64,000 bases of DNA from Microcebus murinus (taxonomy: Eukaryota; Chordata; Mammalia; Primates; Cheirogaleidae), in assembly GCF_040939455.1 (NCBI RefSeq), contig NC_134108.1:12119501-12183500 (forward strand). Reading direction: 5' to 3'. Positions 63,290 to 64,000 of this stretch are shown here, in pieces. Every line of letters begins with the position of its first letter. Position 1 is the first letter of the stretch. The translations under genes were made by a program, and so were the position numbers. The notes under the pieces were generated by a model. It saw nothing but the letters and a program-made list of their open reading frames with translations, had not been told where the DNA came from and searched no databases.

Positions 63290-64000
63290 TTATATCCGTG
63301 GATTATTATTATGATGTTCCGTGCATAACGCTGTTTTAAGTACTTCTTGTAGGGCTGGTCTTGTCTTGGTGAATTCTCTGAGCCTTTGCTTGTCTGCGAA
63401 TGTTTTTATTTCTCCTTCATATACGAAGCTTAGTTTTGCAGGGAATAATATTCTAGGCTGGGCATTGTTTTGTTTCAAAAGAGTGAGAATGGGGCCCCAG
63501 TCTCTCCTTGCTTGTAAAGTCTCATTAGAGAAGTCTGATGTTATTCGAATTGGCTTTCCCTTGTATGTCACTTGCTTCTTTTGTCTTACAGCTCTTAGAA
63601 GGGCCTCTTTAGTTGATACTTTGGTCAGTCTGATGACTGCATGACGTGACGTCTTCCTGTTTGCATTGAATCTCCCAGGGGTCCTCTGGGCTTCTTGAAC
63701 TTGTATATCGAGATTTTGAGCAAGGCCTGGGAAATTTTCCTCTATTATATCTTCAAAAAGCTTGTCCAGCCCTTGAGTGTTGTCTTCCTCCCCTTCGGCT
63801 AAACCTATGACCCTCACGTTAGGTTTTTTCACATAATCCCACAGCTCTTGTAGACTTTGCTCTTTTCTCTTGTTTCTCTGCTCTATTTCTGTGACTGATT
63901 TATTTAATTGGAAGGTGTTATCTTCAAGCTCTGAGATTCTTTCTTCTGCTTGATCTACCCTGTTCTTGAGACTTTCCACAGTATTTTGTAGTTCTCTGAG
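63290..64000 (-). CDS. L1 ORF1 protein, C-terminal part (partial)
   Basis: ORF1p is the RNA-binding trimeric chaperone of the L1 ribonucleoprotein. The visible 236 or so codons begin in the coiled coil (heptad-like LKNRVDQAEERISELEDN) and run through the RRM (NVRVIGLAEGEEDN, and IQVQEAQRTPGRFN) and the C-terminal domain (RHAVIRLTKVSTKEALLRAV, then KGKPIRITSDFSNETLQARR) to the stop at 63,290. The frame stays open to the window edge, so the start lies outside. No disruption is seen. The small gap to ORF2 is normal for L1. Confidence 0.93.
   Translation of the reverse strand, partial: LRELQNTVESLKNRVDQAEERISELEDNTFQLNKSVTEIEQRNKRKEQSLQELWDYVKKPNVRVIGLAEGEEDNTQGLDKLFEDIIEENFPGLAQNLDIQVQEAQRTPGRFNANRKTSRHAVIRLTKVSTKEALLRAVRQKKQVTYKGKPIRITSDFSNETLQARRDWGPILTLLKQNNAQPRILFPAKLSFVYEGEIKTFADKQRLREFTKTRPALQEVLKTALCTEHHNNNPRI

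Larger units (their letters stand above)
59149..64000 (-). mobile_element. Nearly complete young L1 retrotransposon (5' end beyond window)
   Basis: On the minus strand this is ORF1 (to 63,290), a 41-bp spacer, ORF2 (63,248-59,375), a 3' UTR of about 210 bases with G-rich tracts, and a poly(A) tail (plus-strand T run at 59,149-59,163). Nearly intact frames mark a recent insertion. It has the same orientation as OPRM1. The 5' UTR and the upstream target duplication are outside the window. Confidence 0.95.

Overview
This window is mammalian nuclear DNA, most likely from a strepsirrhine primate (lemur, loris or galago). The evidence is the repeat content. Several Alu dimers (at about 11.8, 26.6, 34.6 and 44.4 kb) carry the lemur/galago-type linker around 'attggccaactaatatat' and the 'gctaggctgacgccatggc' right arm, and a young L1 sits at the right edge. 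The coding content identifies the locus. The last coding exon of IPCEF1 lies at the left edge on the plus strand. The mu-opioid receptor gene OPRM1 is on the minus strand and occupies roughly the right two thirds. The two genes converge tail to tail, as in human.

Layout, left to right. 1-1775 is the last intron of IPCEF1 and contains an old Alu. 1776-1979 is the terminal IPCEF1 coding exon, followed by a 3' UTR of roughly 1.4 kb. About 3.4-20.7 kb is intergenic: unique sequence with MIR, MaLR-type LTRs, L1 pieces, one young Alu and a GC-rich block between two copies of a 124-bp direct repeat. About 20.7-34.3 kb is inferred to be the very long OPRM1 3' UTR. 34,277-34,315 is OPRM1 exon 4, which encodes the 12-residue MOR-1 tail. 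34,316-50,968 is intron 3. It holds a degenerate LTR-flanked element, an Alu beside the exon 4 acceptor, and the alternative terminal exons Y and X. 50,969-51,489 is exon 3, 51,490-52,404 intron 2 and 52,405-52,757 exon 2. 52,758-64,000 is part of intron 1 and ends in a nearly complete L1 in the same orientation as OPRM1. Exon 1 and the promoter lie beyond the right edge.

The OPRM1 exons encode TM2 to helix 8 and the tail of a class A GPCR coupled to Gi/o. Splice sites, phases and exon lengths (353, 521 and 39 coding bases) are all intact. Three alternative C-termini can be read: read-through into intron 3 (MOR-1A-like), exon Y (14 residues, as I recall the human MOR-1Y tail) and an exon X homologue whose start has changed.

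The most unusual feature is at 29,904-29,943. It is a 40-bp insertion holding the 5' half of tRNA-Ile(UAU), cut within the anticodon, flanked by a perfect 20-bp target-site duplication and lying in sense inside the OPRM1 3' UTR. It looks like a tailless retropseudogene made from a tRNA half. No prokaryotic or CRISPR-like system is present.
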